Numbered from the stretch's first letter, positions 10,769-23,145 are shown. The stretch is 64,000 bases of DNA from Hybos culiciformis (GCA_964007475.1 OZ023273.1:110544485-110608484); one strand, 5' to 3'. Numbers and translations are program-made. The notes: a model not told the origin generated them from the letters alone.

Positions 10769-13700
10769 ATGGATGATATACCAACAAAAACCATAATGTT
10801 TACAACGAATTCTATACAAAATGGTCAGCCTACTACAATTTATCAAACTGCTGATGGTACAATTTTAAAACAGCCAAAAATTGAAGGACAAAAAATTGGT
10901 CAAGAATATTCAACTATTTGTTATAACGTAGGAGTAAGTTATTATCAGCAATTGGCATAAACTAAGTGTATTCAATTTTATTAATAAAAAATTATTTATT
11001 GACTTTTTTTTAGGGTACTCCAACTACTGTTAATGTGGCTCAAATTGCAACTGGAGAAGACAGTAAGACGTGTTATATCGCCCAACCTATTGGGGGCTAT
11101 AATTATGCATTGGTTAATCAAATGCAGTTAACCCAAAATGGTGCTGTTGCGGGAATAGCTACAGTAGATAGTCAGGGACGATTGCAAGTTGTGAACAAAC
11201 CGATTCAAGCGGTGAGTAGCTACTAATTCTTTAGAGTATTAAGATTGATTTATTAAATTAATTAAAAAGTAAAACATAATATCTATAAACACTTAGAAAT
11301 AAGAAAGTATAATTTATTTTTAAAAACAAGTATATTACAGTATAAATATTAAAAAATAAAGCTAAACCCGAGGCTAAACCTGAATTATAATTCCTAAAAA
11401 CAAATTCTAAGTATAATACTAATACTCCTTGTCCTTAGCAATTTTGTATCAATAAATTTTGAATTATTAGTACAGTATAAAGATATCATAGGTAGGTAGG
11501 TACGTACCGTAATATTAAAAGTTTTCAACAATTATTTTTCTATTTACTCCGAGACAAATAAATGTGTTTCAATTTATCGTACGGCATGTACGATCGTGGG
11601 TTCGATTCCCACCTCGGAATGGAATTTGTGCGAATTTTAAATTTTTGTTTGTGTTGTTTTATCATAAAAACTTTTTGTTCTCAATTTCAAAAAATATTCA
11701 TATTATGTTAAAGCTACAAAAATAAAACTGATGAATTTGTAACAAACCTGTATCTCTTGGAATTAACTATTTGGTTTTTTATTTAGATTGTAAAGATTTA
11801 TTATTTCTGTTGAATAGCTTGGAATTTAATTTTGATCCTTTTATAGGGAAAATTATATTTATTTTAATTATTTTTTATAATAATAAAAAATTATTTAAAT
11901 GTATTTTAAAAAAATGTTTATTACTACAACTATATATACCATATTATTTTTTTACATCATTACAAAATTTACAGAAAGGTTTTTTTTTTATTTTACATAC
12001 AATGAATATATCTAGCTACATTTTAAACAACAATTTCTCTTATAACTCTACGTCCTCTATTTGTGTTTTGTGATTCTCCGATTTGTATAAAATCATCTGA
12101 GTTATGATTATTTATATTCGATGTTATTTGGAAATTCTGATTATTTTCATAAATTTGATAACCATCCATTCTCATGTAATCATCAGGAAAACAATTATTT
12201 GCATTTTGATTACATAATTCAGCGTAATCTAGGTTAGGCTGAATATTAGGTTTGGAAACAGCTGCATACGATGATCCAAAATCAATTTGATCATGGGTAT
12301 TTGTTGGAAACTGATTTTCGTAATTGTACGTCAGCCCTTCATCTGGCTGTCCATTGTTATAATTTGTTGCTATAATAAATAAAATAAGTAAAAATATTTA
12401 TAAGAAATGTAAAATATTTTTTTTTTTTCATTAATAAAGTTAAATTCTACAATGAAATTTACCTGGGTTATAACATTCATAATCTGTAAGATCAGTAAAA
12501 TTTCTGGATTTTCGTAGTGTTGAATATTGCCCTGCAGCTTTGGCTGACATTTTTACTTGCCACACAGAATCTTGTGAAACACTGCTCATGCGCTTCCTAT
12601 TCAAAGATGCACTAGCACTGCCTGTCTGCTGTAGATTTGAATGAAATTCACCGTGTCTATCATAAATCAATTCAGCTGAATCTAAAAAGTCTATATTTAA
12701 ATCACCAGTATGTTCCAGTGCCTGATTATCTAATCCAATTTGTGAAGTATAATATGGTGGAGGTGGTTGACTGGTCGATGATTGCCTATGAGTACTATTC
12801 CCTACTACTTCAGACATTTCATAATCTTCCTGACTTTTATTTAACCTTTGGCGTTTAAATCGGCAAAACATTAAAATCAAACTAGCAAAAAGTCCGAAAA
12901 TAATTGCAGAAACAGTCAACGCTATGAGAGATGAAGTGCTAAATGCCTTATTTAGCTTAGAATTTATAATTTCAGCATCAAAATAATCACTACAATTTTC
13001 CAAATCTTCATTAAGGCACAATTTTACCCGAATTGTTAATGACATGTCAATTTCCATCTCAAAATTATCAAATTTCTTTATAATATTCTCTATTCCGAAA
13101 TGATGAAGGATGACTTCTTTAAACGTTGGACCGTTACCGGCTACTTGCAATGCAATGCTGTCAATAATTTCCCAACGTTTTGTGTGACCATGATTTACTA
13201 AATTCTCAACTACAGCTGAAATTGGAAGGCAACTAGCACCAACATTGATTCGAATTATTTTTGTTTCTATATCGAAACTAACGTATAATGGCTTCGATAC
13301 TTTCGCTACCTTAGTTCTAATATGAATTTCATTTGAATAATCAACCGAATGACCCTTACTATTCATTGCTCGCACCTTGAATATGTATGTTTGGTGCGAA
13401 TCTAAGTCAATTATTCCACAGGGATTAGAACGTTGACAATCAAATTCCATCCAATCGGTGTTACTTGTTGCGATAGTTGCACAATCTCGTATTATTTCTT
13501 CATTATTTTTCGGAGGTACCACAACTCGACGATACGACGCAAAAAATTTAGTATTACTTAGACCACCATCAAAACCAGCTTCCCATTCTAGTTGAACGAA
13601 ATTGGATCCAATATTCTTAGCTTTTAAATTCGTTGGCTTTTCTGGTGGACCTTTTTGTTGTAATCTTATTGGTGTTCGAATTGAATTCATTGAATTTGTT

Positions 13701-16700
13701 ACTCTGAAACAAAAATTTAATTTGAAACTTTGTAATCACTATACATTGTTTAAACTTAGCGAACTTCAGATAATTTGAAATATATGAAATATATTAAGGA
13801 AAAAACAAAACTAAAATCTAGTAAAACAGTTAAAAATTCAATTAATTCTTACTGGCAAATATATTCCCCATAATCCGAATGTTGTAGACCATTTATTGTT
13901 AATATTGAGGTAAAAATATTATCAGGATTTTCAGAACTACTTGAGCTTGAATGAATTTGATAATGTTCATTTGAAGTTGGTAATGCATAAGGAGAGTTGT
14001 TCCCGTAAAACCATTGAAATTCTGGTCGTGGATAAGCTCTCACTCTGCATAAAATATCACCTTTTTCTCGAATATCATAAGCCACTTTGTTATATTGATG
14101 TTCCACCATCGGTCCATGTTCAATTCGTAATAACATTGTTGAATTAACATTATCAACTTCATTTTCATAAAAACAGGTGTAATGCCCACGGTCTTGAATA
14201 GTCAATTGATTTGTATTAGTTCTATCTATTCCCAAAAATCTTAAATTTGACTGAATTGTATACATGCTATTTGGACCTTCAACGGTATTAGTTCTTATTT
14301 CATAAAATTTCGGAGATAAATCTTGATCATCTTTTAACCATCTCACACTTGGTTTAGGCTTGCCTTTTGCACTACAGCTTAAACCAAAATTAGCATCTCC
14401 TTTTCGACGAGTCTGAAATTCAGGTAATTTAGATAACAATTGAGGTGATTGATGAACCTCAAGCTGAACAGAGGCTATTTCTCCTGCACCCAACTCATTT
14501 GCTGCAACACAATGATATTTTCCCTCAGTGCCTAAATGTGCTCGAATGATTACATATTGAGTTCCTTCAGCTAGAATCTTGGTTGAACTTGTGTATTTTT
14601 CTTCTCCTTCTAAAATGTCCCGAAACCATCTATATTTTGGAAGTGGCCATCCCGGATTCTTGCACCCACAAGAAAGTGTTATGCCATTGCCAACATGAAC
14701 GATTGGTTTATCTGGTGTTATGTAAGCTTCACCTGGACGATGCCTAACTAAAACAGTAGTACTTGAATTTCCGATTCGTTCAAATTGTCTACCATCTGAT
14801 GTTTCTAAAAAATTTAAAGCTCTGCATATGTATGTTCCAGCATCCGAAGCCTGAATATTATTCAATTCTGTAGAACAAAGAAAAATGATAAAATATCTTT
14901 GATTAAAAAAGTGTTTTAGAATCGAATCAAAATATTTACTAACAAAAATGTTAGTAGTCATTTAATAGTTTTAATTGTTATATTTTAACACCAAAACATT
15001 TTCAGTTTTAATTAAAATTTTTTGTTAGTAAAAATCATTAAAATTTACCTAGAATTTCTCCATTTTGATGGAAAGCTAAATTTCCATCTTTTACCCATTC
15101 AATTGTTTTTGGTTTTGGATTACTAATTGCAGTACAATTAACTGTAATATTGGCTCTCTCTTCAACTTCTTTCACCTTAGTCTCTAAATTAACCATTGGA
15201 GCATAAAGTACATCCAAAATTAGATCATTTTCTCCTGTTTTTCCGAGACCATTTTCTGCAGAGCACGTATATTTTCCAGCATCTTGAATAGAAACTCGTT
15301 GAATTGTGTGCGTTAAAAGAGAACTAATAAGTCTTCCATTTCTACTCCATCGTATCCTGTTTACTTTTGGCTTTGCATCAATTCTACATTCTAATTTCGC
15401 AATTGAATCTCTTTCGACTTTTAATGGATTAGCTGGTCCAATTGTAATTCTTGGAAAATAATTAATATTTAAAACAATTGCAGCTTCTAGCTGTTGTTTT
15501 TTTTCCAGAGCTCGATTCCATACCAAGCATTGGTATTTTGCTCCATCATCTTCTCGTTTCGGTACTATAGTAATTGCAGATGTTGTTGTCCAAAATATAT
15601 TTTCGGACCCATTTTTGTGATTAGTTGACGGTACGTTTATTTCTTCATCATCACGATACCAAATTATTTGGGGCGTTGGTGAACCACCAACCGTTGAACA
15701 TTTTAATTCAAGTTTTTCACCTTCAGTTCCTGAAGCAATTAGTCCTGGTTCAACTGTTGGCTTTGCAGGTACCACCAATACTGTTAAATTGAATTCTTCA
15801 TGGTGAATATCACGACCTGAACCAATAGCTTTAATTCGACACTCAAATTTGGCGTTATCACGCAAATATGATGAATTTTTTATTTCTAAATCATAAACAC
15901 CATATTGTGGACTAAAATTTAATTTATAACTTGAATCATAAAGATTTTCATTAATCGCGACATTATCAAATTTCAAAGGATTTTGCTTAAGTCGTGTCCA
16001 AAAATATGAGAATTCATTCAATGAGCGATATTGTTTATCGAAGCGACATTTCAATATAAAATCTTCACCCTCACGAGCATCAAGTGACTGATTGGCACGA
16101 ATTTTTGAATTCATAATTACAAAAGAAACTACAAATATTTTAAAAAGCGATATTCCATCCATCTGCTTATAATCTAAAAATCTAAAAATAAACAATAAAA
16201 TAAAAAAAATAAATTATAATGCAAATGTAAAAAATTAGGAAAAATAAAAAATAGGAAAAACATAAAATATTCGATAAACTGTGGATTAAGAGATCAATAA
16301 AAATTAAAAGTTGTTTCATCATGATGAACATTATTTGTTGATGAAATTTCCAAAATTATTTTTTGGTGAATATTTGGAACACAAATATAGTGATCAATTG
16401 ATCAGAGCATCAAAATAGATTTATCCAGATAGGCATTATACACAATGTGTACGTGCATTGAACATATTTTAATTTTTCTTTTATTCGTTAAAACATTTTT
16501 GATTTTCGTTATTTATAAAAAACTTCTCGCCTTAAAACTTAAACTAATTTTACCTTTTCTTTTTTTAAACTAATTGTAAATTAATTTTTAATTTTATAGT
16601 GTTAAATATTTCTTTACTAATTTGTAATAAATTATTTTTAAAACTTAGGAATAAAAACAAAAATTAGTTATTAACTTTCCATTAAAATGCCTAAGGACTA

Positions 16701-19700
16701 ACTAAAACATTTTTTTTCGTTCTCCCATGAAAAATAAAGGATCTGAATTAAAAGAATTTATAATTTTTTTTAATGAAAAAAACAGAATGGGCCGGGCTGC
16801 CTTTTGATTTGTGATTTTTATTGTGTATTTATTTAAGTACCTTCAAAAAAAAAAGTTAACAATATATGTTGTAGATATATTTAAAACTTTACAAATTAAT
16901 TATTCAAGCTTTAAAATATGTAACGATTTTCTAGCCTTATCCTCTGACTCCATGATCACGACAATTATTTTGAAATTATCAACTTCTCCAAACTTGTTAA
17001 TTCAATTCTGATTTGTTATTTATTGTTTGGTCATAAGAATTTAGGTCAATTATGATTGTATTTCATTGAATTTTTGTAGAAAAAATAATCAAAGCAAAAA
17101 TTGTTTTTAAACATTCTTCTAATTCTGGACCACCCTCACATTTATTATTTATGTTATTTTTATCCGATACACCCTCATTTAATGTTTATCTATTTTGTAT
17201 TTAACTATCCTGTCCCCTATTATCTACATTTGTATATGTGAAGTACAGTACATAAAGATTAGAGAATTTTGAAATTCTTTTTATAGAATTTTTCTCTTCT
17301 TTAGATCGTTACTCTACCTGAAAATTCTATGAAAATATTTGTTTTTTTTTTTATACATAACATAAAGATCATTATTTTGTTAATGATGGTGGCCGATCAC
17401 TATTTTTTTTTTCTTTCGTACCTGATTAAGATTGTAATAAAATATTATATGTATAAGGGTCAAATTATTAAACTAAATAGATAGATAGGTACAATACGTG
17501 TGAAAATTATGTAATTTTTAATAAAAGAATTTTATATTGTACATAAGTATGTACAGTTGTTAAGTGATCACTCACATTAAAAGTTCTAAAAGAAAATGAA
17601 ATTATAATAGTATATAATTTATATTTCCTTAGTGTTGTTAGTTTTGTAGAAAATAATGCTTAGAAGGAGGGTGTTTTCGTTCGTAGGGATATGGTAAGAA
17701 GCTGTCTTAGATAATGGCAGAGCTTAGTATTATTAGAAGGCATTAAGACTGGTTAAAATGAATAGTTTTAAACTATCAAAATATTTCTTATAATGTTAAA
17801 AATTTTTGATATTATAAATTAATCTTAATATGAATAAAAATATACTGAACGTTACATACATAATGTTGCACTAACTGGATACTACTAGTACCCAAGTCCT
17901 ACAAGTTTAGAAAAACTGCAAAAAATAAGATAAATAGTTAAATTTTTTTTTAGATATAAAAAATATTTTTAATTAAAATTAAAAAAATTAAGTTGTTTTG
18001 AAGCAAAACCAGTGAAAATAATTGATTGTTAAGACCAGTGCGATTTTCAAACTGCAATGAATGGTTTTTGATTAATAGAATAGGATTTCGTATGTCAAAT
18101 AACGAAAGTTTATTTAAAATTTAACATTTTATTTTTGGTTTTTTAATGTTTGTATTAAGTAGGAACACGGACTTATTGGTAAATTAAGTTAAATCTAAAT
18201 GACTTTCTAGTATCTATCGACATAAATTAAAGTTACACTGCACTGAAATGGGATTACTTATACATATTCTTTAACATTTTGAGATTGCATATTTTTAGGT
18301 AACAATAGTCCTTTTTTTTAGTAGGTATTATTTTTGTAACTTTTAATATGTTTCCATGAAATATTGTGTTTCTACGGAGAGTTGATTCAACCCGTTGGAG
18401 CAAAAGTTTGAATCTTCTCAACACTTTTTCAGCAACTAAGTCCATACATGATTATGTTCTATCGACTAGATTCTAGATTTATAAACCTCAGAAAATTATC
18501 GAATTTTTGATTTCATTTACATAGTATTGTTTATTTCCCAATGTAATGTCTCGACTTTTGGACGACAACGAATTATTTATTAATTTCATATTTATGGCCA
18601 ATTTTGTTTAAATATATTTATAAAATAATGTTTTGCTTTCAGTTTTCATTATAGAAACTACTACCTACTTTCTATTATTTATTTATATAATTGTTATACA
18701 AGTTTGTTTTTTGAAATTAAACATATTTTTCTCTGTAATTTACAAATTCAAATTGAGTAATGTTCAAAGCTGTTTCCAGTGTGCTATAAGTTTGATTGAG
18801 TGATTGAGTGTATTATGACTTTTCTAAAAAAAAAAAAAAGAAAAGAAAGTGAATTGAAACCAAAACCAACAAAAAATCATTTATAAGAAAATTTTATTTA
18901 TTTATAATTATATTTTAATTATTTCGTTTTAAAAAAAAACCCCCAATTTCAGAAGAATATTAATTTAAATTATGCTGTTAAATTGTACAATAATAAAACT
19001 GTGCAGGTAAGTTGAAATTAATTGAAATATTTGTATAATTGTATAGAAACAAAAAATTGGATTATCTAAAATCCACATTTATTAAGCCAATTTATTAATT
19101 AATTTAATTCTAATCACATATATGAAGAATCCCATATCTTCCACATTCTCCATAACAATCGAAACGCCTCGACAGCTGTTCCCTTTTAGTGAAATCGAGA
19201 ATTAGTAAAAAAAATTGTCCGTCCTCCTATTTGGTCTTATTATTAAATTTTATACAATTTGAGTTTTTTCAAACCTACCTAAATATATTATATATTATAT
19301 GTTTTCTTCATGGTTTGATAATTTCTTCTAAATAAAGTAAATATTTTAATATTAATTTTTATCATTATTTGTCAAGAGTTTCTTAAAGTTATTTTGCCAA
19401 ATTTTAAAGCTTTATTATGTCTCACCCTCACGTTCTTAGTTAGCACCTCAGTCGCTTATATTTTTAAAATTCAACTAAAAAATAAATATATATAATATTT
19501 AAATTTTTTTTTAGTTGAAACAATTTTAAGAACATGGATAACGATAAAAAAATAAAATTTGAAAACTCAGAAACAGAAACTGCATCCGATTTTGCAGAAT
19601 TTGAAAAGCCCATAACGGAAAAATGTTCAGTTCGAAAAATCACCAAATTTCAAATTATTTATTTGGACAGTGATGTGAAGAGTAACAGTGACACAGATTC

Positions 19701-22700
19701 AAAACCCATTGAAAATCTTGCAATAAAAACTGAACCCAAAATTGATTCAGAACACCAAGATGTTAATAGAAATTGCAATAATACGGATAACGAAATTACA
19801 GTTAATGAAAATAAAAAATTAAAAAATCACGTTCAGTCACACTCCTTAAAAATTAATGAAGATAACAGATGTTATGAATGTGGAAAAACGTTTCAAACAA
19901 AATCCACATTAAAAAAACACGTGAAAGCCATTCATGAATCAAGTAAAGGAGTCAAATGCGAACTATGCAATAAAACGTTGTCATTATATTCTTTAGCAGA
20001 ACATATGAAATTTGTTCATGAGAATATTGAAAAACCATTTAAATGTCATTTATGTAATACTGCTGAATTTAATAAAAATTCCCGATTACAATATCATATC
20101 AAGAAAAATCATACATTGGAACGAGAATACCATTGCCAATTATGTGGAAGAAGTTTTGTTTATCCAAGTGAATTGAAAAAACATACAGATAAATTTCATT
20201 TGAGATTAAACCGAGTTGATTGCCCAACTTGTTCAAAATCGTTTCCATCAAAACATCATTTGAAAATTCACCAAGCTCGTCATTTAGGTATTAAAGATAA
20301 AGAATGTGAATACTGTAATAAAAAATTTGTAATAACTGAAGACTTAAAACTGCACATAAAATCTATTCATGAAATAACTTATGTACATTGTCAATTTTGT
20401 AATAAAGCATTCAAACGAAAAAATCATTTGAATTCTCATGTAAAAACTCAACATAAAACTTCTTGAAAAAAAAAAATTATTTTTAATGTGAAAATAAAAA
20501 TGTTTGGCGATTTCTTTTAGTTTATCAAGTTATCATATTCCACACCTTGGGAACATCATTTTTTTTTAAGTAGATCATAAATTAAAGCAAAGTTACTAGT
20601 GTTATTTAATAATAGTAAATTTAAATTTTGATTTACTTTTAAGTTTAATATTTCGATTAATTGTTTTGCATTAATAAATTTTTTTTAGCTTCAAATCACT
20701 TACTATTATCTGAAAATGATTATTAAGTTGTGAAATATGTTAAAAATTTATAGAATTTAAGAATAAAGATTTCGCAATTAACACAAATTTTTTTTTATTT
20801 TTTATGATGGACATTTTAGAACAATTTAAACCATTTAAACCCGAATGTAATATTATCACAAACAGTTTTAATTTATTCACAATTGTTTTCTCTCATCAAT
20901 ATCGGGATATGATTTCAACTGAGTACGATATTTTCTTAAGCTTGTTGATGTTAACATACAGTCGCAATATTTGATTCTTCTACTATCAAGGACTATCATG
21001 GATACACTATTATGGAAAATTTCTGTTAATAGTATGTCTTACATTTTACTGCTAATTTTCGCTGAAATATTTTCCTTGCCCCTTTTTTATAATACAATTT
21101 TTACTTTGTTTTATTTATAGTACATATTATATTATATTTAAAGAACGAACTACTCAAAAAAAAAGAAGAAAAATACTTATTGAGAACTGTTTCTAAGAAA
21201 TTGTAGGCTCCACTCTCAATTTTTAATTTAGAAATATGTAACTACACGCATACATTGTAGTTTTATTTTTCTACTGAACGTTTAATTTTAAACTAAAATT
21301 TCAATTCCGACAAAGCAATTCTTGTAAATTTTTTCAAACCATACATCATTATCCAAACTGGCATTAGGTTGTAACATTAGCTTTTTTAATTTTAGAATAC
21401 TGTATCAAGTATAAGTTTCAAATGTGATATTTGCGGATTGATGTTTTCTCATTTAACTTTATTGAATCATCATAAACGAATTCATACCAATCAAAATAAT
21501 AATGGAACTGATCAGCAACATCAACAAGAACCCCATCAAATAACAGTTATGACTACTCAGGATGGACAACATATTATAACTCGACAACCAGTTGTTACAG
21601 ATACAAGTCAATTGGGTCAAATTCAAATTGTAGCTACAGAATCATTAGAACCAGCGACAACTCAAACTCAACAACAAGGTACTGTTAATTCCTTAACGAC
21701 TTCAACAACTAAGGCTATAACACTAGAAAAAGGAAAGTGTTCTATGTGTGGAACAGCTGTTATTCACACAGCTGGAAAACGAAAAAATACTAAAATTCGT
21801 TGTGAAAATTGTAAAAACAACGAAAATGAAACAGTATTAGCATCACAATCCATTTCAACGACCGTCACATCGACCAATGTAACTCAATCCGTTGGCCAAG
21901 CCAGTCCAGGTGGTCAAATATTTGTTGCACCAGACGGTAATGTTAAATTTGAAATGAGTGAAATACCAAGTGAAGAATCAATGGATTCTGTAGATGCTAG
22001 CCAACAGCAAGTTATTCAAGTACAAGGTCAACAAATTATTGTCCAGACTGCACCTACAACAACCATAGCAAGCGGAAAACATCACCCTGTAAAAAAACGA
22101 AATATGCCAACTGTAACAAAATGCCAAAAATGTAATGGTTCAGGAGTAATATTTATTGGTGGTAGCGGTAATGCAGGTGGTATCAATACTACGCCTGCCA
22201 AAACAGTAAAATCCGAGTAAGTTAAAATTAAAGGTTATAAAATTAAATTATGTAAAATTTTAATAATTAGTTTTTTTGTAAGTAAGTTCTTTCCACCTCT
22301 CCGATGCATTTTATTCGAGAAACCTGATTTATTATTTAATTATTACATATATTTTATTTTTTTTATTTTTAGAACCCCGAAGCCTTTCACGTGTAATATT
22401 TGTGGAGGAACATTTTCACGTTATTCATCGTTATGGTCTCACAAAAAATTACACAGTGGTGAAAAAAATTACAAATGCGACATATGCGGAATTTGCTTCG
22501 CTAAAGCAGTCTACTTAAAAAATCACTCAAGAATACATACTGGAGAAAAGCCTTATAGGTAATAATTTGTAATTACTATTATTTCGCAACATATAAATTT
22601 ATGTATAATTATTTTGAAATGTTCTTATCCTTTTTTAAATTACTTCCAGATGCAACACATGCGGGATGCAGTTCTCGCAATCACCCCATTTAAAGAACCA

Positions 22701-23145
22701 CGAACGAACTCATTCAGGTGAAAAACCATATGTTTGTGAAGTTTGTGATAAAGGATTTGCCCGACATGCTACTTTATGGAATCATAGAAGAATTCACACT
22801 GGAGAAAAACCCTATAAATGTGACATTTGTGGATCTGCATTTAGCCAAGCTGCTCATTTAAAAAATCATGCTAAAGTTCACTCAGGTGAAAAACCCTTTA
22901 AATGCGATATTTGTTCAGCAGCGTTTGCTGACAGATTCGCCTTAAAACGTCATCGGGGTATTCACGAAAAATATGGTATACTATTTTAAAATTTATACGT
23001 TTAAATTATTTTATTAAAATTAAAATTTTTAGGTCAAACTGCTCCACGACAGCCCAAGCCAGCAGAAGATCCCTTGATTATTCAAAAGCAAGAAATATCA
23101 GAAATGGAGGATTCTCCAACTGAAGTTATCATTTCAGGATTGTAA
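10769..23145 (+). CDS. C2H2 zinc-finger protein, 602 residues, six coding exons
   Basis: Coding exons are 10769-10933, 11014-11211, 21396-22216, 22373-22558, 22650-22975 and 23033-23145. All junctions are GT...AG and all phases close, giving 602 codons plus TAA. Residues 1-121 are Gln/Thr-rich (for example NGQPTTIYQTADGT), typical of an activation-type region. One C2H2 finger lies at 131-151 and six more run from 402 to about 565 with HTGEKPY-type linkers, so the protein should bind DNA in the nucleus. Between them are two CxxC pairs (C236/C239 and C257/C260), which could form a C4 zinc ribbon, and a single CxxCxGxG (residues 364-371). The last exon is acidic and ends IISGL. The long second intron (11212-21395) contains two other genes. 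Joining exon 2 to exon 3 is supported by matching phase 0 and continuous Q/T-rich composition but not by transcripts. I do not recognise a specific named orthologue. Confidence 0.8.
11560..11640 (+). repeat. tRNA-derived SINE-like fragment (copy 1)
   Basis: It contains a perfect polymerase III B box inside a paired T-arm (GTGGGTTCGATTCCCAC), flanked by TCCGAG and CTCGGA, which pair like an acceptor stem. It is not a working tRNA: the D-arm region is A/T-rich without the conserved bases and the anticodon loop lacks T33. The string CCACCTCGGAATGGAATTTG also occurs, with one change, in reverse orientation near 63.29-63.32 kb, so this is a dispersed family. Confidence 0.6.
11650..12022. other. 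3' flank of the echinoid-like gene
   Basis: AT-rich. A minus-strand AATAAA at 11992-11987 lies 31 bases after the echinoid stop codon and is the most likely polyadenylation signal. Further AATAAA-like sites lie beyond it. Confidence 0.45.
11987..11992 (-). other. Polyadenylation signal of the echinoid-like gene
   Basis: AATAAA on the minus strand, 31 bases past the stop codon TAA at 12025-12023. Placement is plausible, but AATAAA is common by chance in DNA this AT-rich. Confidence 0.4.
12023..16162 (-). CDS. ed: Echinoid-like immunoglobulin-superfamily adhesion receptor
   Basis: Four coding exons on the minus strand: 16162-15049, 14867-13853, 13703-12463 and 12369-12023, all with GT...AG junctions and closing phases, giving 1238 residues. 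The ATG at 16162 opens a hydrophobic signal peptide (about residues 1-24). About seven Ig domains follow to roughly 710, then a fibronectin III domain from about 727 (GPPEKPTNL), a membrane-proximal second FNIII-like region, one transmembrane segment at about 967-989 and a ~249-residue cytoplasmic tail ending EIVV. Family-diagnostic phrases are NPLKVERDS, RHRPGEAYITP, HVGNGITLSC and DGGLSNTKFFASYRR. Drosophila Echinoid is a homophilic adherens-junction protein that dampens EGFR signalling, supports Notch and Hippo signalling, and binds PDZ partners through a terminal EIIV. The conserved terminus argues for ed over its paralogue friend-of-echinoid. An upstream untranslated exon is likely, since acceptor-like AG sites lie just before the ATG. 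The gene sits inside an intron of the zinc-finger gene. Confidence 0.93.
16163..18952. other. Intragenic spacer between the two nested genes
   Basis: AT-rich, with no domain-bearing frame. It should contain the promoter and any 5' untranslated exon of the minus-strand echinoid gene, but no clear core promoter stands out. A segment at about 17634-17691 is bounded by CCTTAG and ATATG|GTAAGAAG on the plus strand. It has in-frame stops in the phase needed by the host gene, so at most it is a leader exon of another transcript. Confidence 0.4.
18953..19006 (+). other. Candidate 54-nt exon of uncertain parentage
   Basis: Preceded by CCCCCAATTTCAG and followed by GTGCAG|GTAAGT, so it has good acceptor and donor sites. 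It is exactly 18 codons, free of stops in phase 0 (begins KNINLNYAV, ends NKTVQ), which is the phase at which the host zinc-finger gene would need a cassette exon between exons 2 and 3. It could instead be a 5' untranslated exon of the nested zinc-finger gene at 19534, which has an acceptor 20 bases before its ATG. Confidence 0.35.
19007..19533 (+). other. 5' flank of the nested zinc-finger gene
   Basis: AT-rich. It ends in a T-run and AG at about 19512-19514, a credible splice acceptor just before the ATG at 19534. No distinct promoter motif is seen. Confidence 0.35.
19534..20466 (+). CDS. Seven-finger C2H2 zinc-finger protein, nested intronic gene
   Basis: An uninterrupted 310-codon frame. 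Residues 1-110 are acidic and Ser/Asn-rich, with no ZAD, BTB or KRAB domain visible. They include IKTEP at 64-68, matching the SUMO-acceptor pattern of hydrophobic-Lys-x-Glu. Seven C2H2 fingers run from C113 to about residue 307, starting CYECGKTF and ending CQFCNKAFKRKNHL. Linkers are not of the TGEKP type. Nuclear DNA binding is the expected role; the target is unknown. The ATG at 19534 is the first in frame and lies 20 bases after a splice-acceptor-like T-run plus AG, so a leader exon upstream is likely. It lies inside the large intron of the other zinc-finger gene, on the same strand, so it needs its own promoter. No orthologue is recognised by name. Confidence 0.85.
   Translation: MDNDKKIKFENSETETASDFAEFEKPITEKCSVRKITKFQIIYLDSDVKSNSDTDSKPIENLAIKTEPKIDSEHQDVNRNCNNTDNEITVNENKKLKNHVQSHSLKINEDNRCYECGKTFQTKSTLKKHVKAIHESSKGVKCELCNKTLSLYSLAEHMKFVHENIEKPFKCHLCNTAEFNKNSRLQYHIKKNHTLEREYHCQLCGRSFVYPSELKKHTDKFHLRLNRVDCPTCSKSFPSKHHLKIHQARHLGIKDKECEYCNKKFVITEDLKLHIKSIHEITYVHCQFCNKAFKRKNHLNSHVKTQHKTS
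20493..20498 (+). other. Polyadenylation signal of the nested zinc-finger gene
   Basis: AATAAA 27 bases after the TGA stop at 20464-20466. The close spacing fits a very short 3' UTR; later AATAAA sites also exist. Confidence 0.45.
20500..21395 (+). other. Remainder of the large intron
   Basis: AT-rich, with no coding or repeated structure noticed, ending at the acceptor TTTTAATTTTAG before exon 3 of the host gene. Confidence 0.4.

Larger units (their letters stand above)
11212..21395 (+). other. ~10.2 kb intron of the zinc-finger gene holding two nested genes
   Basis: The donor is GCG|GTGAGT at 11212 and the acceptor TTTTAG ends at 21395; both neighbouring exons are in phase 0. The intron contains the complete coding region of an echinoid-like gene on the minus strand, a seven-finger C2H2 gene on the plus strand, a SINE-like fragment and at least one unassigned splice-bounded segment (18953-19006). 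Confidence 0.65.

Noticed and set aside
11560..11635. Functional tRNA gene
   Set aside because: T-arm and acceptor-like ends pair, but the D-arm is degenerate and the anticodon loop lacks T33; shared sequence with 63.3 kb indicates a dispersed SINE-like repeat.
17634..17691. Extra coding exon of the large zinc-finger gene
   Set aside because: Splice-like borders exist, but the phase-0 reading has an immediate in-frame stop (TGT TGT TAG).
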